A DNA stretch of 64,000 bases. Origin: SAR324 cluster bacterium. Its GTDB lineage: Bacteria; SAR324; NAC60-12. The DNA is taken from assembly GCA_028281495.1 (NCBI GenBank), contig JANQJU010000057.1, positions 183,272-247,271 of the forward strand, written 5' to 3'. Under the pieces are notes generated by a model. The model was not told the DNA's origin and did not search any database. It saw nothing but the letters and a program-made list of their open reading frames with translations. Shown here piece after piece: positions 15,363 through 24,584 of this stretch. Within the stretch, counting starts at the first letter, position 1, and the number at the start of each line of letters is the position of its first letter. The translations under genes and the position numbers were made by a program.

Positions 15363-16178
15363 ATGGAATACTTCACGCAACAATTTCCTAGCCCCGAACA
15401 AGTCGCTGCGGATATTGCCGAACATGGCTACGCCGTTTATCCCAATGCGGTTCAACCCGAGGTCATGGAGGAATTGCGCCAATTCTGGTTTCCTTATTTC
15501 CAAAACGACTTTCCCAAAAAGCATGTGGTCCGAGGAGACCTGCTGATGGGCAGTGAAAACTTCAATTCGTATACGGATTCGTCTTTTTGGTGTTTGTATC
15601 GTGATTTTGAATTCTTGTGGAATTCCACCAAGCACGCGCTGACTCGTGATGTCACCGTGGCCATTCATCAGTTTCGGAACCAGATACAAAATTTTGACCC
15701 GGATTATGGCCTGAAGTTCTCACCCGATTGTTATGGTGTGTACATCTCCACAAGCCATTATCCGCCTGCCCGAGGCCATCTTCAGACCCATACGGATGGT
15801 CACAAAGACGTGCCAATATTACATTACATGCTCCCGATTTCGATCCAAGGACAAGATTACCAATCGGGCGGCATGATCGTCATCGACAAGTCAGGCAAAG
15901 CGATTGACGTGGATGCCCAAGTCGAATTGGGAAGTTTGGTCTTTTTTGATGGACGCATGCAACACGGTGTCACTCCCATCACTCCCCTTGCAGGAAAAAC
16001 ATTAGGCCGTGTCGCAACGTTCGCCATTCCCACATTTTTTGTACCTCAGCGAGATATTCCCGATGTGATCCGTCGATCCAAATACGCCATCGAACGCGGG
16101 TTGAGCATCACCAAACGGGGCTTGTCTTTGCTGCAAGGCAAACCTCGCCAAGACTCCCCGAAAGATGGATATTATTGA
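15363..16178 (+). CDS. Putative 2-oxoglutarate/Fe(II)-dependent oxygenase (PhyH-like)
   Basis: A 271-residue protein with a likely facial-triad iron site. H-x-D occurs in LQTHTDGHKD near residue 142, a distal His in FFDGRMQHGVTP near 201, and a downstream Arg in TLGRVATF near 218. The N-terminal GYAVYPNAVQPEVMEELR segment is the lead-in seen in phytanoyl-CoA dioxygenase-type proteins. Such enzymes hydroxylate or otherwise oxidise small molecules and occur in some O-antigen and natural-product loci. An AAAGGAG site precedes the ATG. I rate the fold as probable rather than certain; the substrate could be a sugar, amino acid or acyl group of the glycan. Confidence 0.65.
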   Translation: MEYFTQQFPSPEQVAADIAEHGYAVYPNAVQPEVMEELRQFWFPYFQNDFPKKHVVRGDLLMGSENFNSYTDSSFWCLYRDFEFLWNSTKHALTRDVTVAIHQFRNQIQNFDPDYGLKFSPDCYGVYISTSHYPPARGHLQTHTDGHKDVPILHYMLPISIQGQDYQSGGMIVIDKSGKAIDVDAQVELGSLVFFDGRMQHGVTPITPLAGKTLGRVATFAIPTFFVPQRDIPDVIRRSKYAIERGLSITKRGLSLLQGKPRQDSPKDGYY

Positions 16179-16208
16179 GCGATCTCCCTTCACTGATGAA
16201 TTGAACCC

Positions 16209-18155
16209 ATGTGCGGAATCACTGGAGCCTTGGCTCCTTCCTTGACATCACACGAATCCTTCCAATCGGTTCTCAATGGCATGAACCAGGCTTTGAGTAG
16301 CCGGGGTCCAGACGACACCGGAGTGTGGACCGATCCGGAAACCGGCATCGGCTTAGGACATCGACGACTTTCGATTCTCGATTTGTCGTCAGAAGGCCAT
16401 CAGCCCATGCATTCTGCCTGTGGACGTTATGTGATGACCTACAATGGCGAAGTCTACAACTACCTCGCTCTACAACACGAACTCGCGTCTCATGCACATC
16501 GATTTCGTGGGCATTCGGATACCGAGGTGATGCTTGCAGCTATTGCGCAATGGGGCTTGGAAGCAGCGGTCCAACGTTTTGTTGGAATGTTTGCGTTCGC
16601 CCTCTGGGATCGAGAAACGAACACGCTCAGCCTCGTTCGAGATCGATTGGGAATCAAGCCACTTTATTACGGATGGGCAGGCTCTCATTTGGTTTTTGGT
16701 TCTGAACTCAAGGCCTTGATGGCCCATCCGGCTTTGGAATGCCGGATCAACCGAGATGCGTTAGCTCTTTACTTTCGTCACAATTATGTTCCGGCACCCT
16801 ACTCTATTTTCCACGATGTGTGGAAGCTGGAACCGGGGACGGTGTTGCACCTCTCTCATGAGTCCCTACTCCGGGAACACCGTCCCTCCTTGCATGCCCA
16901 GCCGTATTGGTCGGCTCAACAGGTCTGGACGGAAGGCAATCTGAATCGATGGAAAGGGGATTCGGAAGATGCCATTTCGGAATTGGATCGCTTGCTTCAA
17001 GAAGCTGTGCAATCTCGCATGATTGCCGATGTGCCCTTGGGGGCATTTCTTTCGGGGGGGATTGATTCTTCCACTGTGGTTTCTTTGATGCAGGCCCACA
17101 GCTCTCAACCGGTAAAAACCTTTTCCATTGGTTTTTCTGAAGAAAAATTCAACGAAGCACCTTATGCCAAAGCCATCGCTTCCCATTTGGGTACGGATCA
17201 CACCGAATGGATTGTCACACCACAAGATGCCCAACAAGTCATTCCCCAACTCACTCAGTTTTGGGATGAGCCGTTTGCCGATCCTTCCCAAATTCCTACT
17301 TACTTGGTCGCCAAACTGGCACGTCAGCAGGTGACCGTGAGTCTGTCTGGTGATGGTGGTGACGAATTGTTTACTGGATATTCCCGTTATCAAACCGTCG
17401 CCCAAGCATGGCAACGGATGCAGCACTGGCCTCAGTCGATACAGCACTGGGGATCACAACTCATGAGTATGCTGCCAGAAAGTTTTTGGAATGGCTTAGG
17501 AACTTGGGGGCCTCGGATTCGATGGCGTACCGAACTGTGGGGACAATCCAACATCGCCACCTTTTATCGCTACTTCCTATCGCATCGCAAATTTCCAGAA
17601 TCTTTAGTGATCGATAGTCACGAACCATTCACCGTGTTCGATTCAGCAACTCGGGTCGGCGACACTTCTTATCCGCCCCTCTTCACTTGCGATATCTTCC
17701 AGCAGATGACCTATCTCGATTTGGTCTCGTATTTGCCAGACGATATTCTTGTGAAAGTCGACCGAGCTAGCATGGCCCAGAGTTTAGAAGCCCGTGTCCC
17801 CTTGCTCGACCATCGTGTCGTAGAGTGGGCCGCACGCCTGCCAACCGCTTTTAAAGTGCGCCCCCCTCATAATAAATGGTTGTTGCGACAGGTGTTGTAC
17901 CGTTACGTCCCTCCCGAATTGGTGGAACGCCCTAAAAAAGGATTCAGCGTGCCGATTGCAGCTTGGCTGCGTCATGACTTGAAGGGGTGGGCCGAAGATT
18001 TGTTGAATTCCGACAAACTGCGTCAACAGGGATATCTCAACCCCGTGCAAGTCCAAGACCTGTGGAAGGCTCACCAATCGGGCAAGCGCAACACACATGG
18101 GGATTTATGGAACATTCTGATGTTTCAAATGTGGCTAGAACAATGGAAAGGATAA
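16209..18155 (+). CDS. asnB: Asparagine synthase (glutamine-hydrolysing)
   Basis: A 648-residue AsnB-type amidotransferase. The mature N-terminal Cys of the glutaminase domain follows Met1 (MCGITGA). SSRGPDDTG near residue 31 and YNGEVYNY near residue 79 belong to that domain. The C-terminal synthetase domain has the ATP pyrophosphatase loop FLSGGIDSS near 282 and LSGDGGDELFTGY near 380. Full-length AsnB proteins without a housekeeping context are common in surface-glycan clusters, where they may amidate sugar acids (WbpS-like). That would suit a locus making uronic or ulosonic acids. The stop is 6 bp from that of a convergent lipoprotein gene. Confidence 0.93.
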   Translation: MCGITGALAPSLTSHESFQSVLNGMNQALSSRGPDDTGVWTDPETGIGLGHRRLSILDLSSEGHQPMHSACGRYVMTYNGEVYNYLALQHELASHAHRFRGHSDTEVMLAAIAQWGLEAAVQRFVGMFAFALWDRETNTLSLVRDRLGIKPLYYGWAGSHLVFGSELKALMAHPALECRINRDALALYFRHNYVPAPYSIFHDVWKLEPGTVLHLSHESLLREHRPSLHAQPYWSAQQVWTEGNLNRWKGDSEDAISELDRLLQEAVQSRMIADVPLGAFLSGGIDSSTVVSLMQAHSSQPVKTFSIGFSEEKFNEAPYAKAIASHLGTDHTEWIVTPQDAQQVIPQLTQFWDEPFADPSQIPTYLVAKLARQQVTVSLSGDGGDELFTGYSRYQTVAQAWQRMQHWPQSIQHWGSQLMSMLPESFWNGLGTWGPRIRWRTELWGQSNIATFYRYFLSHRKFPESLVIDSHEPFTVFDSATRVGDTSYPPLFTCDIFQQMTYLDLVSYLPDDILVKVDRASMAQSLEARVPLLDHRVVEWAARLPTAFKVRPPHNKWLLRQVLYRYVPPELVERPKKGFSVPIAAWLRHDLKGWAEDLLNSDKLRQQGYLNPVQVQDLWKAHQSGKRNTHGDLWNILMFQMWLEQWKG

Positions 18156-18161
18156 GGGGGC

Positions 18162-19214
18162 CTACCTTTCCTGATAATGCTCTCCTTTCCTCGAAAACAT
18201 AGGAGAGGTTTGGGAGTGCCCAGGAGCAGCGATTTGAGGATGAGTCCGAGCCCTGCTGGAAGCGCTGCAAACCGCAGGCAAACTGCTGCTTTCAAAGGTG
18301 AAATTGTTCAAAGTGGACTCGGTATAGAAATATTCTCGCAGCTGACCGTTTTCTAACAAAAATGCAGAAAAGGTCGTTGACGAAAATCGTATACGCCGAT
18401 GGTCTAAGGTCAGCTGGTCTGAAACAGAGCAATCCCCAGCATCTTCTGTGAACCACTGGAATTGATTGTTTTCACTAAACACATAATACGTGTCAGAATT
18501 TGTATTTTTCCACGTGCCTAATAACGATGCGGATTCTTGTTTCACCACCAACCGATCCAATTGAATATGCACGCCATCTTGTGTGTAAATACCAACCAGT
18601 TTTCCAGGAGGTTGAGCATAAGTTCCGAGTCCTACAACCGCATTGTTGACAAAAAGTTGAAGCGCGGATCCGGAATTTTGTACTTGCAACACATTGCTAC
18701 TATTGCCGGTAGAGACAGAAGAGGCTTCGGATCGGCCGATGACATTGACCCATTCCCCATTCACGCGCTGGGGGTAGATAAAATTGCCATCTCCATAGAT
18801 CAAAAAAAAGTAGGCATCATCAAAATCTTCTGCTCCCCATATCAGCCCAAAGGGTTCGGTCTCACTGCCAGAAACTTTATTTATGGAGGCTTCGATGAGG
18901 AAATCCTGTGTATAATCTAACTCCGCAAGATAATGAAATGTCCAACTCGCTGCCTCCAAGGATAGGCTTTCTAGCGTCATCACTCCATTGGCAATATCTC
19001 GTGAAGCAAATTCGGAATCACCCGTGAACCACAAATTTTTGTTATCACTCAGCGTATCATCAAAAATAGTTGGCGAACTTTGAAGCGTCGGTGCGTTGCT
19101 GGAGCTGGAACTGGACCCACCACCTCCTCCTCCACCGCCACAAGCATTGAAAATGAAACTTGCGGTTAAAATTAGTAAAAAAATATAGATTTTCCTGAAT
19201 TCTGAATGTTGCAT
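18162..19214 (-). CDS. Lipoprotein of unknown function with Gly/Ser linker
   Basis: A 350-residue exported lipoprotein. The signal peptide ends in a lipobox (FIFNAC, Cys at residue 25), followed by eight glycines and a serine run. Such a linker separates the lipid anchor from a folded domain. Residues about 50-220 are rich in aromatic and beta-strand patterns, with VQNSGSALQLFVNN and GVHIQLDRLVV resembling the concanavalin-like/DUF1080 sandwich used for sugar binding. A second small domain (about 230-310) is of lipocalin-like length but not recognised. It is the only gene on the minus strand inside the glycan locus and is convergent with asnB. A role in binding or processing the surface glycan is a guess from position. 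Confidence 0.7.
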   Translation of the reverse strand: MQHSEFRKIYIFLLILTASFIFNACGGGGGGGGSSSSSSNAPTLQSSPTIFDDTLSDNKNLWFTGDSEFASRDIANGVMTLESLSLEAASWTFHYLAELDYTQDFLIEASINKVSGSETEPFGLIWGAEDFDDAYFFLIYGDGNFIYPQRVNGEWVNVIGRSEASSVSTGNSSNVLQVQNSGSALQLFVNNAVVGLGTYAQPPGKLVGIYTQDGVHIQLDRLVVKQESASLLGTWKNTNSDTYYVFSENNQFQWFTEDAGDCSVSDQLTLDHRRIRFSSTTFSAFLLENGQLREYFYTESTLNNFTFESSSLPAVCSASSRARTHPQIAAPGHSQTSPMFSRKGEHYQER

Positions 19215-19314
19215 GGTTCCTCTTTTTTCGGGGGGTTTAGACTATTTTTTATGCCCAGCACAAGAGCTACCAAAGCCCTTTGGCGTTGTAAACAACATAC
19301 TTGAAGGATAATCA

Positions 19315-20355
19315 ATGTCTCAACATGAAATCACCTTGGGGTTTCCTCACCCCCCTGCTAAGGGTGGTGGTCCTGGAAGCTTTCAGAGCCGCCTGACTCA
19401 GTCCTTACAACAACGGGGATACCGAATTGTCTTTCCAGAGGATCAGGAGACCCCTGACATGGTGCTGGTGGTCGGTGGCACGGCAAAGATCCGGTGGCTG
19501 CTTCAATGCAAACGCAAAGGGGCAAAAATCATCCATCGATTGGACGGGTTGAATTGGATTCATCAAATCCAGCATACGTCCTGGAAAGACTACGCTCGTA
19601 GTGAAGTTCGTAACGCACTGCTACGTTTTACTCGGAAATATCTCGCTGATTTCGTGGTATACCAAAGCGAATTCGTTCGCACTTGGTGGCATCAGAAATA
19701 TGGCGCGGTCCAGTCACCAGAAACGATCATCTACAACGGAGTGGATCTTTCACAATTCGCTCCCCCCCAAAGTTTTGAGGACGCTTCCCATACTCTGGGA
19801 GCACGTCCCAATCTATTGTGCGTGGAAGGCAATGTTCATGATGACCCCATCACGATCCACACCTTGACTACCATTCCACAACGGTTGAAAGCGGATCAAT
19901 CGATTCACGCTTTGCAAGTGTGTGGGAGGGTGTATCCAGAAGCACAAAAACATTTGGAAGGGGTCCACGGATTGGAACTCTTAGGGCGCATCCCCAAGGA
20001 AAAAGTGCCAGACGTGTTGGCACAGGATGCCATTTATGTACATCTCGATGCAAACTCGGCATGTCCCAATGCAGTGATTGAAGCCTTAGCTGCGGGACTG
20101 CCGGTCGTGGGATTCGATACAGGAGCCTTGCGAGAATTGGTGTTGCCTCATGCGGGAATCGTCGTTCCCTATGGCAGCAACCCATGGCGTATGGAAGTTC
20201 CTGATATGGATGGACTCGAAACAGCCATCCGAACCATTCTTCCGAAACGGCAGGCCTATCGTCAAGCCGCTCGTGAAGCGGCAGAACAACGTTTCAGTAT
20301 CGAAAAAATGACAGAGTCTTACATCGAGATATTTCAACGATTGCTCATCCCTTAA
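19315..20355 (+). CDS. Glycosyltransferase family 4
   Basis: A 346-residue GT-B glycosyltransferase. The N-terminal PPAKGGGPGSFQSRL loop (residues 12-26) matches the glycine-rich acceptor motif. IIYNGVDLSQFAP near residue 141, LGRIPKEKVPDVLAQDAIYVHLDANSACPN (two halves near 222-251) and VIEALAAGLPVVGFDTGALREL are the donor-side GT4 signatures. It restarts the + strand gene run after the lipoprotein, with about 100 bp of leader that may carry a promoter. The sugar specificity is unknown. Confidence 0.9.
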   Translation: MSQHEITLGFPHPPAKGGGPGSFQSRLTQSLQQRGYRIVFPEDQETPDMVLVVGGTAKIRWLLQCKRKGAKIIHRLDGLNWIHQIQHTSWKDYARSEVRNALLRFTRKYLADFVVYQSEFVRTWWHQKYGAVQSPETIIYNGVDLSQFAPPQSFEDASHTLGARPNLLCVEGNVHDDPITIHTLTTIPQRLKADQSIHALQVCGRVYPEAQKHLEGVHGLELLGRIPKEKVPDVLAQDAIYVHLDANSACPNAVIEALAAGLPVVGFDTGALRELVLPHAGIVVPYGSNPWRMEVPDMDGLETAIRTILPKRQAYRQAAREAAEQRFSIEKMTESYIEIFQRLLIP

Positions 20356-20381
20356 CTTCAAGACTTTGATAGGTACAATTC

Positions 20382-21374
20382 ATGGCACAAAAATACGAAA
20401 TCGCTCCACAGATGCGAGAATATGATAACCTTGGTTTCCAATGGTTGCCAGGAGTGATGTTTTTTCAAAAACCCAATCGACGCTTTGCTTCAGTTTCCAC
20501 CGACTCACATGGTTTTCGCCACACGATTTCCAAAGACGGAAAAACTTTTGTTCGTTATGAAGACTTCCAAGCAATGAGCCCGGAATCCCCCACCGGATTA
20601 GTGATTGGTGGAAGTGTCGCTTTTGGAGTAGGAGCAACTCACAACAAATACACCCTATCCAGCTTACTCAACGAACAAACCGAAACCACTTGGTTCAATT
20701 TCGGAGGAAGAGCCTTCAGTTCAACTCAAGAAATCTTGTTGCTGATGTTGCACCGTCCCCAAAATACACAACATCTGCTGGTTTATGGGGGAATGAATAA
20801 CTTGGTGCTCTCGCATTTGGTTCACAAAACCTCTCCCGTTTATAATTGTATTTTTCCTCAAGAACGGTTTGAACAAGGTATGGAAGATAACACCCCCCAC
20901 GGTGTGAAAGAAGCTCTCAAACAACTGTCCAACGAAGTCCTCAAACGCTACTTTCCACAAACGCCACCCCCTGTACTCCCTCCGGGTCCCAAACAGTACT
21001 CCAATATCATGCAGGCGCTGGAGCGTGACATCCTGCTATTATCCGATTGCAGCAAAGCTTGGAACACTCGCTTGTATTTTGCCTTACAGCCTGTCCCGTT
21101 GTGGATCGACAAAAAATTCACTGCACAAGAAAACCAGATGATGGCATTCGGCCGGGAAAAAATGGAATCGGTCCAAGAGTACGTCGCAAAAAAAGGAACC
21201 GAGTATCGGAAAGACATGGCCCAAATTTGCCAAAAACACGATGTTCCGTTTTTGGATTTGAACGGCTGCGAAGAATTCGCCACGGACGAATGGCTTTTTC
21301 TAGACAGCAACCACCTCACAGACCTTGGCTACACTCGGTCTGCCGAAGTGATCCAAAAAAAATGGCAACTCTAA
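20382..21374 (+). CDS. SGNH/GDSL-like hydrolase, paralogue 1
   Basis: A 330-residue protein with SGNH-superfamily blocks. Block I with the nucleophile Ser is LVIGGSVAFGVGA near residue 70, the oxyanion Gly is in WFNFGGRAFS near 105, the Asn is in VYGGMNNL near 133, and block V Asp/His is in FLDSNHLTDLG near 307. Members hydrolyse or transfer acyl groups; in glycan loci they often add or remove O-acetyl groups. There is no signal peptide. A close paralogue lies at 22606-23595, on the far side of the epimerase gene, and the first 30 residues are almost identical between them. The chemistry is inferred from the family. Confidence 0.75.
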   Translation: MAQKYEIAPQMREYDNLGFQWLPGVMFFQKPNRRFASVSTDSHGFRHTISKDGKTFVRYEDFQAMSPESPTGLVIGGSVAFGVGATHNKYTLSSLLNEQTETTWFNFGGRAFSSTQEILLLMLHRPQNTQHLLVYGGMNNLVLSHLVHKTSPVYNCIFPQERFEQGMEDNTPHGVKEALKQLSNEVLKRYFPQTPPPVLPPGPKQYSNIMQALERDILLLSDCSKAWNTRLYFALQPVPLWIDKKFTAQENQMMAFGREKMESVQEYVAKKGTEYRKDMAQICQKHDVPFLDLNGCEEFATDEWLFLDSNHLTDLGYTRSAEVIQKKWQL

Positions 21375-21388
21375 TTGAGAAAACCACC

Positions 21389-22570
21389 ATGAAAATCGTC
21401 ACCATTGTGGGCGCACGCCCCCAATTTATTAAAGCTGCAACTGTCAGTCGAGCCATCCAGCAATGGAACCAAAGGCATGGCCAAACTGTGGAAGAAAAAA
21501 TCATCCACACAGGACAACATTATGATGCCAACATGTCCGAAGTATTTTTTGAGGAAATGCAAATCCCTCGTCCGTCTCGTAATTTGAATATTGGTTCCGG
21601 AACGCATGCTCGGCAGACGGCCCCGATGCTCATTGAGCTAGAAGAGATCTTTCTTGAAGAAAAACCCGACATGGTGCTGATCTATGGCGATACCAACTCC
21701 ACTTTGGCGGGTGCGTTGGCAGCGAGCAAACTGCACATTCCTTTGATTCATGTGGAAGCGGGTTTGCGCTCTTTCCTCAAACGCATGCCAGAGGAACAAA
21801 ATCGGATTGTCGCCGACCACTTGGCCAGTGTGTTGTTCTGTCCCACTCAAGCGGCGGTGGATAATTTAGGGCGAGAAGGTTTTTCAACCCAACTGCCTGC
21901 AACCGTTCCCACGAGTGATTTTCCTGCAGTAGTGAACGTGGGAGATGTGATGTTTGATAGCGTGTTGTTTTACGCAGACCATGCTCACGAACAAGATTAC
22001 CTGCGCGAAAAAATCGGATCGGCCGTGGAAACCCCTTACCTCTTGGTGACAATTCATCGTGCAGAAAACACAGACCACCCCGACCGTTTGGAATCGATCC
22101 TTGTTGCCTTGAATGAGTTATCCAAAACCACCCAAATTCTCTGGCCCGTACACCCTCGAACTCAGAAAATTCTATCACAACAGCCCTACCTCCAATCCCT
22201 TACAGAATCATTCTGTATGATCGAGCCCGTCACATACCGAGAAATGATTTGGCTGCTCATGCATTCTGCCGCAGTTTGCTCTGACTCTGGAGGGTTGCAA
22301 AAAGAGGCGTATTTTCTTCAGAAACCTAGCATCATCATGAAAGACCGAACCGAATGGGTCGAAACCGTTGAAATTGGATGGAGTGTGACGGTGGGTGCAG
22401 ACGGCCTCAAAATACAGGAAGAATGTCAGCACGCCCTTGTCTTTTCTCTCCAGTCTTCATCGGGTGCTCCCTTTTCTTCCATGGGGCACTATCAGGCCAA
22501 TTTGTATGGCGATGGACATTCCGCAGAGCGAATAGTGGAGTGCCTCTGCAGATGGTTCAACGGAAATTAG
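21389..22570 (+). CDS. UDP-N-acetylglucosamine 2-epimerase (non-hydrolysing; WecB/WbpI-like)
   Basis: A 393-residue GT-B-fold epimerase. Family motifs are IVGARPQFIKAA at the N-terminus, IHTGQHYDANMSEVFF near residue 38, YGDTNSTLAGALAA near 100, HVEAGLRSF near 122, and a CSDSGGLQKEAYF block near 293. The enzyme equilibrates UDP-GlcNAc with UDP-ManNAc. WbpI/WlbD relatives act on UDP-GlcNAc(3NAc)A and share these motifs. Because wlbA lies two genes downstream, the WbpI/WlbD reaction is a real alternative. I use ATG 21389, 14 bp after the SGNH stop; the frame extends upstream to 21047 only inside the SGNH gene. Confidence 0.88.
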   Translation: MKIVTIVGARPQFIKAATVSRAIQQWNQRHGQTVEEKIIHTGQHYDANMSEVFFEEMQIPRPSRNLNIGSGTHARQTAPMLIELEEIFLEEKPDMVLIYGDTNSTLAGALAASKLHIPLIHVEAGLRSFLKRMPEEQNRIVADHLASVLFCPTQAAVDNLGREGFSTQLPATVPTSDFPAVVNVGDVMFDSVLFYADHAHEQDYLREKIGSAVETPYLLVTIHRAENTDHPDRLESILVALNELSKTTQILWPVHPRTQKILSQQPYLQSLTESFCMIEPVTYREMIWLLMHSAAVCSDSGGLQKEAYFLQKPSIIMKDRTEWVETVEIGWSVTVGADGLKIQEECQHALVFSLQSSSGAPFSSMGHYQANLYGDGHSAERIVECLCRWFNGN

Positions 22571-22605
22571 GCAATACTTCATATCTAGGTTTCTAAAGGA
22601 AAGAG

Positions 22606-23595
22606 ATGGTACAAAAATACAAAATCGCTCCACAAATGCGGGAGTATGACAACTTAGGATTTCAATGGTTGCCTGGCGTGATGTTTTTTCAAAAACCTCA
22701 TCAACAACACAAAGTGGTGAGCACAGATAAATATGGCTTTCGGCATTCGACTCAAAAAAATGGCCAGCTCTTGGATTACGATCAATTCATCGAAATCGGT
22801 AAACAGTCGCCCACAGGCATCATTCTAGGAGGTAGCGGCACTTTTGGGGTTGGAGCCACTCACAATCAATATACCGTTCCTAGTGTGCTGAACCGGATTA
22901 CCGATATCACTTGGTTCAACTTCGGGGGTCGTGCTTTCAATTCCACTCAAGAAACCCTATTGCTTTTGCTGCACCGCCCTCAACGTATTCGTCATTTGGT
23001 AGTTTATGGAGGGATTAATAATTTGGTGCTTTCGTGTTTGGTGGGCAAAACGTCTTCTATTTACAATTGCATTTTCCCTCAGAAACGATTCGAAGAGGGT
23101 ATGGAAAACATGCCCGAAAAAGGTTGGAAGCCGGCACTAAAAATGTTGACCACCGCCTTATATGAAAGATTTTTTCCACCTTCCCCCCCTATCATGTCCC
23201 AACCCAATTCCCAGCAATACCAAGAAGTCCTTCAAGTTTTGGATCGGGATTTGGCTTTGCTCACTAGCTATTGCCAAAGCATCGGATGCCAACTTCATTT
23301 TGCATTACACCCTATGCCCAATTGGATTGACAAGCCTTTCACTGAGAATGAAAAAGTCATGTTGGATTTAGGACGTCAAAATATGGCACACATTCAAACC
23401 TACATCGAAGAAAAGGGGGAAGACTATCGTAAATCCGTCGCCACGCTTTGCCAGAAACACCAAATTCCATTGATCGATTTCAACAACCGCCCCGAATTCA
23501 CTACGGAAGAATCGGTGTTCTTAGACAGCAACCATCTCACCGATTTGGGATATCAGCGTTGTGCAGAAATCATGAAACAGGAATGGAATTGGTGA
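22606..23595 (+). CDS. SGNH/GDSL-like hydrolase, paralogue 2
   Basis: A 329-residue paralogue of the gene at 20382, with the same blocks: GGSGTFGVGA (Ser), WFNFGGRAF (Gly), VYGGINNL (Asn) and FLDSNHLTDLG (Asp, His). Block I has Gly instead of Val after the Ser. The middle region (about residues 155-230) differs most between the two copies, where acceptor specificity would be expected. The ATG follows an AAAGGAAAGAG ribosome-binding site. Divergence at most third codon positions suggests an old tandem duplication rather than a recent copy. Probably an acyl-hydrolase or acyltransferase acting on a sugar of the locus. Confidence 0.75.
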   Translation: MVQKYKIAPQMREYDNLGFQWLPGVMFFQKPHQQHKVVSTDKYGFRHSTQKNGQLLDYDQFIEIGKQSPTGIILGGSGTFGVGATHNQYTVPSVLNRITDITWFNFGGRAFNSTQETLLLLLHRPQRIRHLVVYGGINNLVLSCLVGKTSSIYNCIFPQKRFEEGMENMPEKGWKPALKMLTTALYERFFPPSPPIMSQPNSQQYQEVLQVLDRDLALLTSYCQSIGCQLHFALHPMPNWIDKPFTENEKVMLDLGRQNMAHIQTYIEEKGEDYRKSVATLCQKHQIPLIDFNNRPEFTTEESVFLDSNHLTDLGYQRCAEIMKQEWNW

Positions 23596-23636
23596 CTATC
23601 AACCCTATTGAAACCACATATTATTGAGGTCAATTC

Positions 23637-24584
23637 ATGTCAAAAAACTTTGCCATCACCGGAGTTGCCGGATTCGTAGCTCCCCGTCATATGCAAGCCA
23701 TTCGCGATACCGGCAACCGGCTGATTGCAGCACTGGATCCTCATGATTCCGTTGGCATCCTGGATCGTTACGACGCCAACGCCAAATACTTCAGAGAATA
23801 CGAACGATTCGACCGCCACCTGGAAAAGCTCCGTCGCAAAGGGGAAGAAGAGCGTGTCCATTACATCAGTATTTGCTCTCCTAATTATCTGCACGATGCT
23901 CATGTGCGTACTGCCTTGCGTTTGCATGCCGATGCCATCTGTGAAAAACCCTTGGTGTTGAACCCATGGAACCTGGATGCCTTGGAAGAACTGGAAGCCG
24001 AAACCGGACAACGAGTTTACACCATTCTGCAATTGCGAGTACACCCTTCTTTACTGGCTCTGAAAGCCAAACTGGAACAAAACCCACCTCGCGATAAAGT
24101 GAAAATTCAATTGACTTACATCACTTCACGCGGGAGTTGGTATTTGATGTCCTGGAAGGGTGACATCGATCAGTCGGGTGGATTAGCATCTAACATTGGA
24201 GTTCATTTTTATGACATGCTAATTTGGCTATTCGGTGACGTGGAACGCAACGAGGTGCATCTCAACCAACCACAAAAAGCAGCAGGCTATTTGGAACTCA
24301 ATCGAGCTAAAGTACAGTGGTTTTTATCGATTGACCGGAAAGACCTACCAGCAGGATTGCCCCATCAACAGACCACCTATCGTTCCATCACAATGGATGG
24401 GGAAGAGATGGAATTTTCCAACGGATTCACCGACCTGCATACCAAAGTGTATGAACGCACTTTAGCTGGAGAAGGATTTGGCATTTCCGATGCCCGACCT
24501 TCTATTCAGTTGATCCATGATCTCCGTTTTGCTGAACCGATTGGTGTACAACCGCATTCTCATCCCTTTGTAAAAAACATGTGA
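23637..24584 (+). CDS. wlbA: UDP-GlcNAcA 3-dehydrogenase (WlbA/WbpB-type oxidoreductase)
   Basis: A 315-residue Gfo/Idh/MocA enzyme strongly resembling WlbA/WbpB. It shares the GVAGFVAPRHMQAI N-terminus, DSVGILDRY near residue 38, FDRHLEKLRR near 61, ICSPNYLHDAH near 80 and the catalytic CEKPLVLNPWNLDAL near 101. The family oxidises C3 of UDP-N-acetylglucosaminuronic acid on the way to UDP-GlcNAc(3NAc)A and UDP-ManNAc(3NAc)A, components of B-band O-antigens. The partner aminotransferase (WlbC), acetyltransferase (WlbB) and UDP-GlcNAc 6-dehydrogenase are not beside it. Its stop overlaps the next start as ATGTGATG. Confidence 0.92.
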   Translation: MSKNFAITGVAGFVAPRHMQAIRDTGNRLIAALDPHDSVGILDRYDANAKYFREYERFDRHLEKLRRKGEEERVHYISICSPNYLHDAHVRTALRLHADAICEKPLVLNPWNLDALEELEAETGQRVYTILQLRVHPSLLALKAKLEQNPPRDKVKIQLTYITSRGSWYLMSWKGDIDQSGGLASNIGVHFYDMLIWLFGDVERNEVHLNQPQKAAGYLELNRAKVQWFLSIDRKDLPAGLPHQQTTYRSITMDGEEMEFSNGFTDLHTKVYERTLAGEGFGISDARPSIQLIHDLRFAEPIGVQPHSHPFVKNM

